A DNA stretch of 64,000 nucleotides from Carposina sasakii (lineage: Eukaryota > Arthropoda > Insecta > Lepidoptera > Carposinidae). Both the position numbers and the translations under genes were made by a program. Numbering within the stretch: the first letter of the stretch is position 1; every line of letters begins with the position of its first letter. Below, in pieces: positions 63,886 to 64,000 of the stretch. The notes under the pieces were generated by a model. That model was not told the origin of the DNA, did no database searches, and saw only the letters and a list, made by a program, of their open reading frames with translations. The stretch lies in contig CP053167.1 of assembly GCA_014607495.2 (NCBI GenBank), positions 4,960,001-5,024,000 of the forward strand, in the 5' to 3' direction.

Positions 63886-64000
63886 CATAGAAAGCTGAAA
63901 AATCTAATGTCATAGCTATGTAGTACATACAATGTACGAAGGGCATGGTTAATCATCGCGACAATGCGATGGTAGTTGCTTGTGATCACTAATGTTCATA

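Overview
The window reads as nuclear DNA of a lepidopteran insect, most likely a moth. It is AT-rich, has intron-split genes with GT-AG junctions, and is dense in short interspersed repeats of kinds typical of Lepidoptera: tRNA-derived SINEs, palindromic MITEs, 5'-truncated LINEs and GAT/TAAA-tailed retroposons. Species cannot be fixed from the sequence alone.

Two protein-coding genes can be assembled with confidence, both on the + strand. The first (13177-35637, ten coding exons, 334 codons plus stop) is a secreted carbonic anhydrase-related protein of the CA10/CA11 group. All nine introns keep the frame. Only one of the three zinc-binding histidines of true carbonic anhydrases remains, so it should be catalytically silent. 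At least one upstream 5' exon is missing or not recognisable, because the first coding exon is preceded by a clear 3' splice site. The second (49462-51310, two exons, 449 codons plus stop) is a type II membrane glycosyltransferase of the alpha-1,3-fucosyltransferase (GT10) family. It has substitutions in several family motifs, so activity is uncertain.

Nearly everything else is transposon-derived. 0-13 kb: a SINE, a decayed LINE C-terminus, and several MITEs including two hAT-type MITEs with exact 8-bp target-site duplications. 13-35.6 kb: the introns of the CA-related gene, packed with recurring families. Family A is about 390 bp with TACAGGGTG ends. Family B is about 250 bp and palindromic. 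Family C is about 450 bp with a GTGACAGCCAGGC end. Family D is a tRNA-lacking repeat of about 200 bp. Families E, F and H are further short repeats. A SINE family ends in the last codons of an RTE-type LINE. 35.9-45.4 kb: a 372-bp foldback just past the gene's polyA signal, a 5'-truncated LINE with reverse-transcriptase motifs and one frameshift, tandem palindromic MITEs, and an 800-bp foldback with arms near 280 bp. 45.4-49.4 kb: little recognisable. 51.4-64 kb: repeat fragments, one clean 59-bp hairpin and a weak candidate exon on the - strand.

The two genes do not form an obvious functional unit. The most unusual material is the repeat biology: LINE-parasitising SINEs, nested and tandem foldbacks, a tRNA-like module carried inside a larger repeat, and an inverted duplication at a transposon end. 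The window also holds a pseudoenzyme and a possibly degenerate fucosyltransferase.
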